A stretch of 13,137 nt of DNA from an uncultured Caulobacterales bacterium (GTDB lineage: Bacteria > Pseudomonadota > Alphaproteobacteria > Caulobacterales > Caulobacteraceae). Every line of letters begins with the position of its first letter. The stretch's first letter is position 1. This document shows positions 1 through 6,076 of the stretch, piece by piece. The notes under the pieces are model-generated. The model had not been told where the DNA came from. It did not search any database and was given only the letters and a program-made list of their open reading frames with translations. A program made the position numbers and the translations under genes. The DNA lies in assembly GCA_903903715.1 (NCBI GenBank), contig CAIUZX010000216.1, forward strand, positions 1 through 13,137, written 5' to 3'.

Positions 1-482
1 AGCACGGGCGCCAGCGCCGCGCCCTCCCCGGCCCTCGCCTCCTTCAAGCGGTCGAGCGCCTGGATCACGGTGAGGCCCATGGCGGTTTCAAGCTCGGCCC
101 TCGCCTCCGGCGTCTCGGTTTCCTCGGCGGTCTCGACGACGCCGCGCACGGCCAGGAGGCCGTCGAGCCTTGGCTCTCCCAGTCCGGCGCGGGTGCGATA
201 GCGGTTGCACACGTCGATCAGCTCATCGAGAAGGGCGGTATTGACGCGCAGCGCGCCGATCGTCTCTTCCCGCCGCGTCTGCAGGGAGATCTGAATCTGT
301 CCCCGGCCGAAACGGGCCTGAGCCCCGTCCCGCGCCACGCGCTCCAGCCCTTCGAAACCACTGGGGCCACGGAACCGCGCCTCGAGCGTCCGGCCATTGA
401 CCGACCGCGCCTCAACCACCCAGGACCAGCGCCCAAGGACGCCGTCCGCCCGGGCGAAGCCGGTCATTCCGGAAAGGGCCAT
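1..482 (-). CDS. yicC: YicC-family endoribonuclease, N-terminal part (gene cut by window edge)
   Basis: The reading frame starts at an ATG two bases after the mltG stop and runs off the left edge after 160 complete codons, so the C-terminal part is missing (the family is usually near 290 residues). Visible family marks are the N-terminal MTGFAR block at residues 6-11, the SVNGRTLE block at 27-34, the GRGQIQISL strand at 59-67 and the GEGAAL motif at 152-157. YicC proteins are reported as RNA-cleaving enzymes (E. coli YicC, B. subtilis YloC); older annotations call them stress-induced or unknown. The gene sits last in the visible fab-mltG operon with essentially no spacing, so it is probably translated from the same message. 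In many alphaproteobacteria gmk follows. Identification is firm for the family; the biochemical role is taken from relatives. Confidence 0.9.
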   Translation of the reverse strand, partial: MALSGMTGFARADGVLGRWSWVVEARSVNGRTLEARFRGPSGFEGLERVARDGAQARFGRGQIQISLQTRREETIGALRVNTALLDELIDVCNRYRTRAGLGEPRLDGLLAVRGVVETAEETETPEARAELETAMGLTVIQALDRLKEARAGEGAALAPV

Positions 483-484
483 TC

Positions 485-1552
485 TCAGCGCTTCTTGCCG
501 GCGAGATGTCGCGCGGACACGTCCTGCGACGGACGTAAGGAAGGGCCGGCCTTCTGGCGTTCGATCTCGCGCCAGCGGGCGACGTTCTTCTCATGCTCCG
601 CCAGGGTCGCTGCGAACGCCGCACCGCCGGTCCCGTCAGCGACGAAATAGAGCTCATTGGTCTGCGGCGGGTCGAGGACGGCGGCGATGGAGGCGCGCCC
701 CGGATTGGCGATGGCCGTCGGCGGCAGGCCTGCGTGGACATAGGTGTTGTAGGGCGTGTCGGCGGCGAGCTCGGAAGCCCGGATGCCGCGGCCCAGGGGC
801 AACCCGCCTGTGACGCCGTAGATCACCGTCGGGTCGGCGTCGAGCTTCATGCCGATGCGCAACCTGTTGATATAGACGGCCGCGACGCGGGGGCGGTCAG
901 CCTCCTTGGCGGTTTCCTTCTCAACGATGGACGCAAGGATCACCGCCTCCTCCGGCGAATGGATCGGCAGGTCGGCCTTGCGCTTGGCCCAGTACTGCGC
1001 CAACACCTTGTCCATCGCCGCTGTCATGCGCAGCGCGACGGCGGACCGGCTCTCGCCGCGGGTGACGTCATAGGTCTCCGGAAGGACGGAGCCTTCGGCC
1101 ACCTCCGGCGTGTCGCCGACCAAAACGTCCGACTTGGTCAGAAGGTCGCGGATCTGCTTTGAGCTCGCCCCCTCCGGTACGGTGATCTTGTGTCGCACGA
1201 TATCCCCGGCGCGCAGCTTGCGCAGGATGTCGGAGACCGAGGCGCGGGAGGGGATGAGATACTCCCCGGACTTGATGCGGTGCGCCGATCCGGTGACTTC
1301 CGCCAGCGCGATGAAGAGCGGCGCGCTGGGGATCACGCGGGCGGTGCTGAGCTCACCCGCGATCTCGGCCAGACCGGCGCCTTTGCGCAGGACCACCGTC
1401 GTCGCTTCTCCCGACTGAGCCGCCGGTCCGCGGGAAATGTAGGCGAACAGCCCGCCCGCCGCCGCCAGGGCGACGATGAAGGTCAGGGTGACAACCGCGC
1501 TCGCTACCCCTGCAAGGACGCCGCGCGGGGCCTCGGATCCCCGGCCGTTCAT
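485..1552 (-). CDS. mltG: Endolytic murein transglycosylase MltG
   Basis: This 355-residue protein of the YceG/MltG family cuts nascent glycan strands within peptidoglycan and so sets strand length, acting on the periplasmic face of the inner membrane. A single hydrophobic segment at about residues 12-38 is the membrane anchor. A LysM-like region follows, then the catalytic YceG domain. The hallmark IVEKET is at 209-214, with E211 equivalent to the catalytic Glu218 of E. coli MltG. The supporting motifs LDADPTVIYG (237-246), YNTYVHAGLPPTAIANPG (268-285) and ELYFVADG (300-307) are intact. The ATG overlaps the fabF stop by four bases, which fixes the start and suggests translational coupling. 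The last roughly 25 residues are basic and low in conservation. Linkage of mltG to the fab genes is common and couples lipid supply with wall synthesis. Confidence 0.96.
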   Translation of the reverse strand: MNGRGSEAPRGVLAGVASAVVTLTFIVALAAAGGLFAYISRGPAAQSGEATTVVLRKGAGLAEIAGELSTARVIPSAPLFIALAEVTGSAHRIKSGEYLIPSRASVSDILRKLRAGDIVRHKITVPEGASSKQIRDLLTKSDVLVGDTPEVAEGSVLPETYDVTRGESRSAVALRMTAAMDKVLAQYWAKRKADLPIHSPEEAVILASIVEKETAKEADRPRVAAVYINRLRIGMKLDADPTVIYGVTGGLPLGRGIRASELAADTPYNTYVHAGLPPTAIANPGRASIAAVLDPPQTNELYFVADGTGGAAFAATLAEHEKNVARWREIERQKAGPSLRPSQDVSARHLAGKKR

Positions 1553-2832
1553 GGGGCCCGCCCCAGGATCAGCGACGCATTGGTGCCGCCAAAGCCGAAG
1601 CTGTTGGACAGCGCGGTGTTGATCTTCATCTGGCGGGCCTTCAGCGGGAGGAGATCTATGGCGGAATTAACCGAAGGATTGTCGAGGTTCAGCGTCGGCG
1701 GCGCAATCTGATCTCGCAGGGCGAGCGCCGTAAACGCCGCCTCCACCGCCCCTGCGGCGCCCAAAAGGTGGCCGATGGCGGACTTGGTCGAAGACATGGC
1801 CACGTTCGCCGCATGATTGCCCATTAGCCGCTCGACGGCGGCAAGCTCGATCTCGTCGCCCAGGGGCGTCGAGGTGCCGTGGGCGTTGATGTAGTCGATG
1901 TCGGAGGGGGTCAGTCCTGCATCCTTCAGGGACGCCGCCATGGCCCGGAAACCGCCGTCGCCGTCCGGCGCGGGCGACGTGATGTGGTAGGCGTCGCCTG
2001 ACAGGCCATAGCCCAGCACTTCGGCATAGATCTTCGCGCCCCGCGCCTTGGCGTGTTCGTATTCCTCCAGCACCAGCACACCAGCTCCTTCGCCCATCAC
2101 GAACCCGTCCCGATCCTTATCGTACGGACGTGACGCCTTTTCGGGCGCAGCGTTGAAGGCTGTGGACATCGCGCGGCAGGCGATGAAGCCCGCGACGCCC
2201 AGCTTGCAGATGGCCGCCTCAGCCCCGCCGGCGACCATCACGTCGGCGTCGCCGTACTTGATCATGCGGGTGGCGTCGCCGATCGCGTGGGCGCCGGTGG
2301 CGCAGGCGGTGACGACGGAGTGGTTCGGTCCCTTGAAGCCGAATCGGATGGAGACCTGCCCCGAGGCGAGATTGATCAGGGCGGAAGGGATGAAGAACGG
2401 GCTGATCCGCCTTGGCCCCTTGGCTTCCAGCTCCACCGCAGCGTCGGCGATCGTGCCGAGGCCGCCGATGCCGGAGCCGATGATGACGCCGGTCCGCTCG
2501 CGACCTTCCTCGTCCTCGGGCATCCAGCCGGAGTCGCGCACAGCTTCGTCCGCCGCCGCGATCCCGTAAAGAATGAAGTCGTCGATGCGGCGGATCTCGC
2601 GGGCGGGCAGGATCTGCTCGGGATCGAACACGCCCTCCATCCCCGGCGCGCCCCCTGCGCGGCCGTCGACCCGCGCCACTTCGCAGGCGATCTGACAGGC
2701 GTAGCCTTCCGGATCGAAGCCCGTGATTCGACCGGCCCCCGACTGACCGGCGAGCAGACGCGACCAGCTCAGCTCCCGGCCATTGGCCAGAGGCGTCACA
2801 AGCCCTATTCCGGTGATGACCACACGACGCAT
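1549..2832 (-). CDS. fabF: 3-oxoacyl-[acyl-carrier-protein] synthase II (KAS II)
   Basis: Condensing enzyme of type II fatty acid synthesis: it extends acyl-ACP by two carbons using malonyl-ACP and prefers longer and unsaturated primers. The thiolase-fold active site is complete. Counting from the upstream in-frame ATG at 2844, the nucleophile is C181 in VTACATGAH, the two catalytic histidines are H322 (HGTSTPLGD) and H359 (KSAIGHLLGAAGA), and the lysine is K354. The GFGGTNA loop is at 417-423. I place the start at the ATG at 2832, giving 427 residues, because family members begin MRRVVITG and a TAAGGG sequence lies 12 bases upstream. The ATG at 2844 directly abuts that TAAGGG and adds only four residues. 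The gene is separated from acpP by about 250 bp holding a large hairpin and a candidate promoter, and overlaps mltG at its 3' end. Confidence 0.96.
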   Translation of the reverse strand: MRRVVITGIGLVTPLANGRELSWSRLLAGQSGAGRITGFDPEGYACQIACEVARVDGRAGGAPGMEGVFDPEQILPAREIRRIDDFILYGIAAADEAVRDSGWMPEDEEGRERTGVIIGSGIGGLGTIADAAVELEAKGPRRISPFFIPSALINLASGQVSIRFGFKGPNHSVVTACATGAHAIGDATRMIKYGDADVMVAGGAEAAICKLGVAGFIACRAMSTAFNAAPEKASRPYDKDRDGFVMGEGAGVLVLEEYEHAKARGAKIYAEVLGYGLSGDAYHITSPAPDGDGGFRAMAASLKDAGLTPSDIDYINAHGTSTPLGDEIELAAVERLMGNHAANVAMSSTKSAIGHLLGAAGAVEAAFTALALRDQIAPPTLNLDNPSVNSAIDLLPLKARQMKINTALSNSFGFGGTNASLILGRAP

Positions 2833-2844
2833 CTGCCGTCTCAT

Positions 2845-2850
2845 CCCTTA
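2845..2850 (-). promoter_or_regulatory. Ribosome binding site deciding the fabF start
   Basis: TAAGGG on the minus strand lies with zero spacing to the ATG at 2844 but 12 bases before the ATG at 2832. Since zero spacing is not usable, the second ATG is the more likely initiator, although 12 bases is longer than ideal. Confidence 0.45.
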
Positions 2851-2863
2851 CACGTTAACATGT
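2850..2863. promoter_or_regulatory. Imperfect 14-bp palindrome just upstream of fabF
   Basis: The plus strand reads ACACGTTAACATGT. It is a perfect GTTAAC core with ACA/TGT outer arms and one mismatched pair between. It lies between the candidate fabF promoter and the ribosome binding site, where a repressor could act. No named regulator is claimed, and a short palindrome of this kind can occur by chance. Confidence 0.2.
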
Positions 2864-2924
2864 TCCAGCTAGAGCCTTTTTCGACCAAACGGACACCGGC
2901 TCGTCGCAGAAAATGCCCTAAATA

Positions 2925-2953
2925 TATACACTTACGAGCAAGTTCCGACTCAA
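2925..2953 (-). promoter_or_regulatory. Candidate sigma-70-type promoter for fabF
   Basis: On the minus strand TTGAGT (2948-2953) is followed after 17 bases by TGTATA (2925-2930), inside the most AT-rich patch of the window (about 2880-2960). The predicted start near 2918 would leave a leader of about 85 bases before fabF. A GANTC methylation-type site, GACTC at 2947-2951, overlaps the -35 hexamer. The match is partial and not experimentally supported. Confidence 0.4.
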
Positions 2954-2985
2954 TCAGACCAGATTTCGCTCTAGCCCACAAATGG

Positions 2986-3033
2986 TTTCGGCGCGCCGCC
3001 GAAGTCCAGAGTGGACAGGGCGACGCGCCGAAA
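2986..3033 (-). promoter_or_regulatory. Large hairpin in the acpP-fabF spacer (attenuator or mRNA-stability element)
   Basis: A perfect 10-bp inverted repeat pairs TTTCGGCGCG (2986-2995) with CGCGCCGAAA (3024-3033). In the leftward transcript the stem continues through one U-G wobble (3023/2996) and four more pairs (3019-3022 with 2997-3000). After a small internal loop, an inner 5-bp stem forms (3004-3008 with 3012-3016, loop of 3). This gives about 20 pairs in 48 bases. It begins 53 bases after the acpP stop. No T-run follows on the minus strand (ACCATTTG), so it is not a textbook intrinsic terminator. A role in 3'-end stabilisation of the abundant acpP message, or partial termination before fabF, is inference. 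Confidence 0.55.
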
Positions 3034-3085
3034 AACGAGCCTGGCGCGGATATACCGCCCGCCCGCAGGACCACCAGACGCCTGA

Positions 3086-3325
3086 TTAGGCGCCCAGACG
3101 CTCCGCGATGAACTTCACAGCGTCGCCGACAGTTTGGATGTGCTCGGCGGCGTCGTCCGGGATTTCGATGTCGAATTCCTCTTCGAACGCCATCACCAGC
3201 TCAACGTTGTCGAGGCTGTCGGCGCCAAGGTCATCGATGAAGCTGGCCTTGTCGGTCACCTTGGCCGGATCCGCGTCAAGGTGCTCGATCACGATCTTGC
3301 GCACGCGCTCGAGGATGTCAGACAT
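3086..3325 (-). CDS. acpP: Acyl carrier protein
   Basis: A 79-residue acidic protein carrying the 4'-phosphopantetheine arm that holds growing acyl chains for every enzyme of type II fatty acid synthesis. The attachment site is S37 in the invariant GADSLDNVELVMAFEE motif (34-49), and the length and four-helix pattern are standard. The start is supported by AAAGGG nine bases upstream (3335-3340). It lies between fabG and fabF as usual, but with about 230 bp upstream and 250 bp downstream. That spacing, with a small hairpin after fabG and a large one after acpP, suggests its transcript is adjusted separately, as expected for a protein needed in great excess over the enzymes. I could not pick out a convincing own promoter in the upstream spacer. 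Confidence 0.98.
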   Translation of the reverse strand: MSDILERVRKIVIEHLDADPAKVTDKASFIDDLGADSLDNVELVMAFEEEFDIEIPDDAAEHIQTVGDAVKFIAERLGA

Positions 3326-3529
3326 TCAGTTAGACCCTTTATTGGTTGAGAGACGACGCCGGTTTCACATTGGTCCCGAGGGCGCCGTCATGAGGTTGTG
3401 TTCGCGTAAATCCAAGCCTGACTTTGACCCGTCTCCCGCCGACAAGACCGCCTAGCTTCGCCAGCTTACGCCGTGCGGGCCGACTGCCGTCAGGGGACGG
3501 ACTAGCACACTAATTTTCGCCTTGCCAGC

Positions 3530-3546
3530 GCCTCCCGAAAGGAAGC
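3530..3546 (-). other. Small hairpin just after the fabG stop
   Basis: In the leftward transcript GCUUCC (3546-3541) pairs with GGAGGC (3535-3530) through six pairs, one of them G-U, with a five-base loop. It lies nine bases past the fabG stop codon. No U-tract follows, so it is at most a weak pause or stability element. Confidence 0.25.
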
Positions 3547-3554
3547 CCTATCGG

Positions 3555-4292
3555 TCAGATCATCGCCATACCGCCATTGACGTGCAAGGTCTGGCCCGTG
3601 ACGTAGCCGCCAGCGTCGCTGGCGAGGTACACGCAGGCCGCCGCGATGTCCTCCCCCGCCCCCAGCCGTCCGGCAGGAATACGGGTGAGAATCGCGGCGC
3701 GCTGCGCGTCTGTGAGCGCGTCGGTCATCGGGCTGGCGATGAACCCGGGCGCCACACAATTGACGGTGACATTTCGTCCCGCCACCTCGGCGGCGAGGGC
3801 CTTGGAGAAGCCGATCATGCCAGCCTTGGACGCGGCATAGTTCGCCTGCCCCGGATTGCCGGTCACGCCGACGACCGAAGTGATGCCGATGATTCGCCCG
3901 GACCGGCGCTTGAACATGCCCTTCAGCGCCGCGCGGCTGAGGCGGAAATAGGCCTCAAGATTGACCTTCTGCACCAGCGACCAGTCGTCGTCCTTCATAC
4001 GCAGCAACAGGCCGTCGCGGGTGAGGCCGGCGTTGGACACTAAGATGTCGAGAGGCCCCGCCGCCGCCTCCGCCCGACCGACCAGCCCGTCTACGGAGGT
4101 ATCGTCCGCGAGGTCGGCCACGGCGATGGACACACGGTCCTTGAGCTCATCGGCGACCGCCTGCAGCGCCGCCTCTCGGGTGCCGGAGAGAACAACGTGG
4201 GCGCCTTGCGCATGGAAGGCGCGGGCGATCGCGCCGCCCAGTCCGCCGGAAGCGCCGGTCACCAGGGCGGTCTTGCCCGTCAGATCAAACAT
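3555..4292 (-). CDS. fabG: 3-oxoacyl-[acyl-carrier-protein] reductase
   Basis: A short-chain dehydrogenase of 245 residues that uses NADPH to reduce 3-oxoacyl-ACP to 3-hydroxyacyl-ACP, the first reductive step of each elongation cycle. The Rossmann glycine motif TGASGGLG is at 12-19, the SNAG structural motif at 86-89 and the catalytic set N111, S139 (ITSVVG), Y152 and K156 (YAASK) are all present. The C-terminal GQTLHVNGGMAMI is typical of FabG rather than other SDRs, and the location between fabD and acpP settles the assignment. GGAG lies ten bases before the ATG (4303-4306). The gap to fabD is 44 bp, so the two are almost certainly co-transcribed. Confidence 0.97.
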   Translation of the reverse strand: MFDLTGKTALVTGASGGLGGAIARAFHAQGAHVVLSGTREAALQAVADELKDRVSIAVADLADDTSVDGLVGRAEAAAGPLDILVSNAGLTRDGLLLRMKDDDWSLVQKVNLEAYFRLSRAALKGMFKRRSGRIIGITSVVGVTGNPGQANYAASKAGMIGFSKALAAEVAGRNVTVNCVAPGFIASPMTDALTDAQRAAILTRIPAGRLGAGEDIAAACVYLASDAGGYVTGQTLHVNGGMAMI

Positions 4293-4336
4293 GATGGGAT
4301 ATCTCCGAAAAGTTCAGCCTTGCGCTTCGCTCGCCC

Positions 4337-5281
4337 TCAGAAGGACTTGGCGAAGGCCTCGAGGTCTTCTGGGGTGTTGAGCGAGACCGTCTCGGCCTCG
4401 GGGACCATGCGCTTGACCATGCCGGCCAGCACCTTGCCCGCGCCAAGCTCTGCAAAGCGGCTGACGCCGCCCTCTTCCGCCAGCCAGTTGATCGATTCCC
4501 GCCAGCGGACGCGGCCGGTGACCTGCTGAACAAGAAGGCGGCGGATCTCGTCGGGGTCGCTGATCGGGCGGGCGGTGACATTGGCGACGATGGGGATCAG
4601 CGGCCGGTTGACGCCAGTGCCCGAAAGCGCCGCCTCCATCGCTTCAGCCGCCGGCTGCATCAGCGGGCAATGGAAAGGCGCGGCGACGTTCAGCGGAATG
4701 GCTCTGGCGCCCAGTTCCTTGGCCTTGGCGATGGCCAGATCCACCGCCGCCTTGTCGCCGGAGATCACCACATTGCCGAGATTGTTGTCATTGGCGACGG
4801 CGCACACGCCTGCGGCGCAACCGGCCTCAGCAGCCATCTCAGCGAGAGCGACATTGACCTTGGGGCCCACGAGGGACGCCATGGCCCCTGAGCCAACGGG
4901 GGCCGCGAGCTGCATGGCCTGCCCGCGCAGCTTCAATAGCTTGGCGGTCTCGACGATAGACAGGGCGTCTGTGGCGGCCAGAGCCGAGTATTCGCCGAGG
5001 CTGTGGCCGGCGGCGTAGGCCGCGCGGGTCACCTTCACGCCGAACTCTTCCGACAGCACCCGCACGACGGCGAGGCTCACCGCCATCAGGGCGGGCTGCG
5101 CATTTTCCGTCAGGGTCAGTTCCGCCTCGGGGCCTTCCTGCATCAGCTGGAACAGGTTCTGGCCCAGCGCCTCATCCACGGCGCCGAACACGTCCCGTGC
5201 GACGGGAAACGCCGCCGCCAGCGCGCCGCCCATGCCGACGGACTGACTTCCCTGTCCCGGAAACAGAAGGGCTAAACTCAT
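4337..5281 (-). CDS. fabD: Malonyl-CoA:ACP transacylase
   Basis: A 314-residue enzyme that moves malonyl from CoA to ACP, supplying the extender unit for FabF. Catalytic residues are visible: the oxyanion glutamine in PGQGSQ (8-13), S94 in the GHSLG elbow (92-96), R120 in the LRGQAMQ helix and H204 in PFHCPLM. An open frame extends 45 codons upstream, but family members begin with the short hydrophobic strand before PGQGSQ, so I take the ATG at 5281. The sequence upstream of it does not look like part of the protein. The Shine-Dalgarno sequence is weak (a GAG about eight bases upstream). It is the first visible gene of the leftward fab operon and is divergent from the peroxiredoxin gene across 134 bp. 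Confidence 0.97.
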   Translation of the reverse strand: MSLALLFPGQGSQSVGMGGALAAAFPVARDVFGAVDEALGQNLFQLMQEGPEAELTLTENAQPALMAVSLAVVRVLSEEFGVKVTRAAYAAGHSLGEYSALAATDALSIVETAKLLKLRGQAMQLAAPVGSGAMASLVGPKVNVALAEMAAEAGCAAGVCAVANDNNLGNVVISGDKAAVDLAIAKAKELGARAIPLNVAAPFHCPLMQPAAEAMEAALSGTGVNRPLIPIVANVTARPISDPDEIRRLLVQQVTGRVRWRESINWLAEEGGVSRFAELGAGKVLAGMVKRMVPEAETVSLNTPEDLEAFAKSF

Positions 5282-5415
5282 GAGTCTGCTCGATCCCTGC
5301 AATCTGATCTTCGGCCCACGAGTAGTGGCTGTCGCACAAAAGGGAAAGAGGCCGATTGCGCGGGGCCGCGGCGATACCCACTTCTCCCCTAGCGTTCCAA
5401 CCGGCAAGGATCTCA
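5282..5415. promoter_or_regulatory. Divergent promoter region between fabD and the peroxiredoxin gene
   Basis: These 134 bp must hold the transcription starts for the leftward fab operon and probably the rightward peroxiredoxin gene. I see no convincing -35/-10 pair on either strand and no strong palindrome, so only the location supports this entry. Confidence 0.35.
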
Positions 5416-5979
5416 ATGCCCATGTCCCGTTCGCCGTTGTTCACCGCCTTCACAGCCGCCGCCGCCTTCGGCGCCATCGGTCTCGCCGCTCCGCCCGCAC
5501 GGGCCTCGCTCAAGGAAGGCGCCAGCGCCCCGGATTTCCAAGCGCAAGCTTCGCTGGCCGGCAAGACCTTCACCTTTAAGCTCTCGGACGCCCTCAAGAA
5601 GGGCCCTGTCGTTCTCTACTTCTTCCCCGCCGCCTTCACCTCGGGCTGCACTAAGGAAGCTCATGACTTCGCAGAAGCCACCGCTGACTTCGCCAAGCTG
5701 GGCGCCACGGTGGTCGGCGTCACCTCCGGCAATGCGAATCGAGTGGCGGAGTTCTCCAAGGTTGAGTGCCGCGACAAGTTCGCCGTCGCCGCCGACCCGG
5801 ACAAGAAGATCTCCGCCCAGTACGACGCGGTGATCCCGGTGGTTGGGTACACGGACCGCGTCTCCTACGTGATCACCCCCAACGGCAAGGTCGCCCTTTC
5901 CTATTCGGCGATGAACCCGGACCAGCACGTGGCCAAGACCATGGCCGCGGTGAAGGCCTGGAAGTCCGGCGGGAACTAG
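5416..5979 (+). CDS. Exported peroxiredoxin of the BCP/PrxQ type
   Basis: A thiol peroxidase-like protein of 187 residues that should reduce hydrogen or organic peroxides. The AhpC/TSA thioredoxin fold starts near GASAPDF (35-41), and the peroxidatic signature PAAFTSGCTKEAHDF (71-85) contains T75 and C78. The N-terminus MPMSRSPLFTAFTAAAAFG resembles a Sec signal peptide, ending at PPARA with predicted cleavage after residue 30, which would place the enzyme in the periplasm. In E. coli BCP the resolving cysteine is five residues after the peroxidatic one, but here that position is H83. The only other cysteine is C118, which could act as an alternative resolving residue as in the helix-3 class of PrxQ enzymes. 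The start is chosen at 5416 because AAGGA precedes it. A longer frame from 5356 is possible but would bury the signal peptide. Confidence 0.85.
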   Translation: MPMSRSPLFTAFTAAAAFGAIGLAAPPARASLKEGASAPDFQAQASLAGKTFTFKLSDALKKGPVVLYFFPAAFTSGCTKEAHDFAEATADFAKLGATVVGVTSGNANRVAEFSKVECRDKFAVAADPDKKISAQYDAVIPVVGYTDRVSYVITPNGKVALSYSAMNPDQHVAKTMAAVKAWKSGGN

Positions 5980-5986
5980 GCGGTGC

Positions 5987-6007
5987 GTCGCGCGGTTGAT
6001 GCGCGAC
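5987..6007 (+). other. Hairpin after the peroxiredoxin gene
   Basis: GTCGCGC (5987-5993) and GCGCGAC (6001-6007) form a perfect 7-bp stem with a seven-base loop, starting seven bases after the stop codon. The following bases are AAAGCC, so there is no U-tract. It may be a 3'-end stem or a weak terminator. Confidence 0.35.
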
Positions 6008-6043
6008 AAAGCCATGACGGGCGAAGTCGGCTAGTCTGACCAG

Positions 6044-6076
6044 ATGCCCGACCCTCAACCCAGTCCGAGATCGTGA
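6044..6076 (+). CDS. Possible 10-residue leader peptide upstream of the sulP gene
   Basis: An ATG at 6044 opens a frame coding MPDPQPSPRS and stops at a TGA (6074-6076) that overlaps the GTG start of the transporter gene in a GTGA arrangement. This could couple translation of the transporter. It could equally be chance, or a relic of an original ATG start in another frame. No clear ribosome binding site precedes it. Confidence 0.2.
   Translation: MPDPQPSPRS

Noticed and set aside
2841..3074. 77-codon minus-strand frame between acpP and fabF, ending in an ATGA overlap with the upstream fabF ATG
   Set aside because: It starts with GTG, covers the large hairpin and the AT-rich promoter patch, shows no family motif and has no ribosome binding site that I can see. 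Regulatory DNA explains it better.
2287..3111. 274-codon plus-strand frame opposite fabF and the acpP spacer
   Set aside because: Antisense to fabF with complete catalytic motifs; the predicted protein is low-complexity Arg/Ala/Gly-rich and has no recognisable domain.
5282..5416. N-terminal extension of fabD by 45 residues
   Set aside because: The added residues do not resemble FabD and would remove the intergenic space needed for the divergent promoter; the ATG at 5281 gives the canonical N-terminus.
5987..6007. Hairpin after the peroxiredoxin gene as a true intrinsic terminator
   Set aside because: The stem is good but no T-run follows on either strand, so it is listed only as a hairpin.
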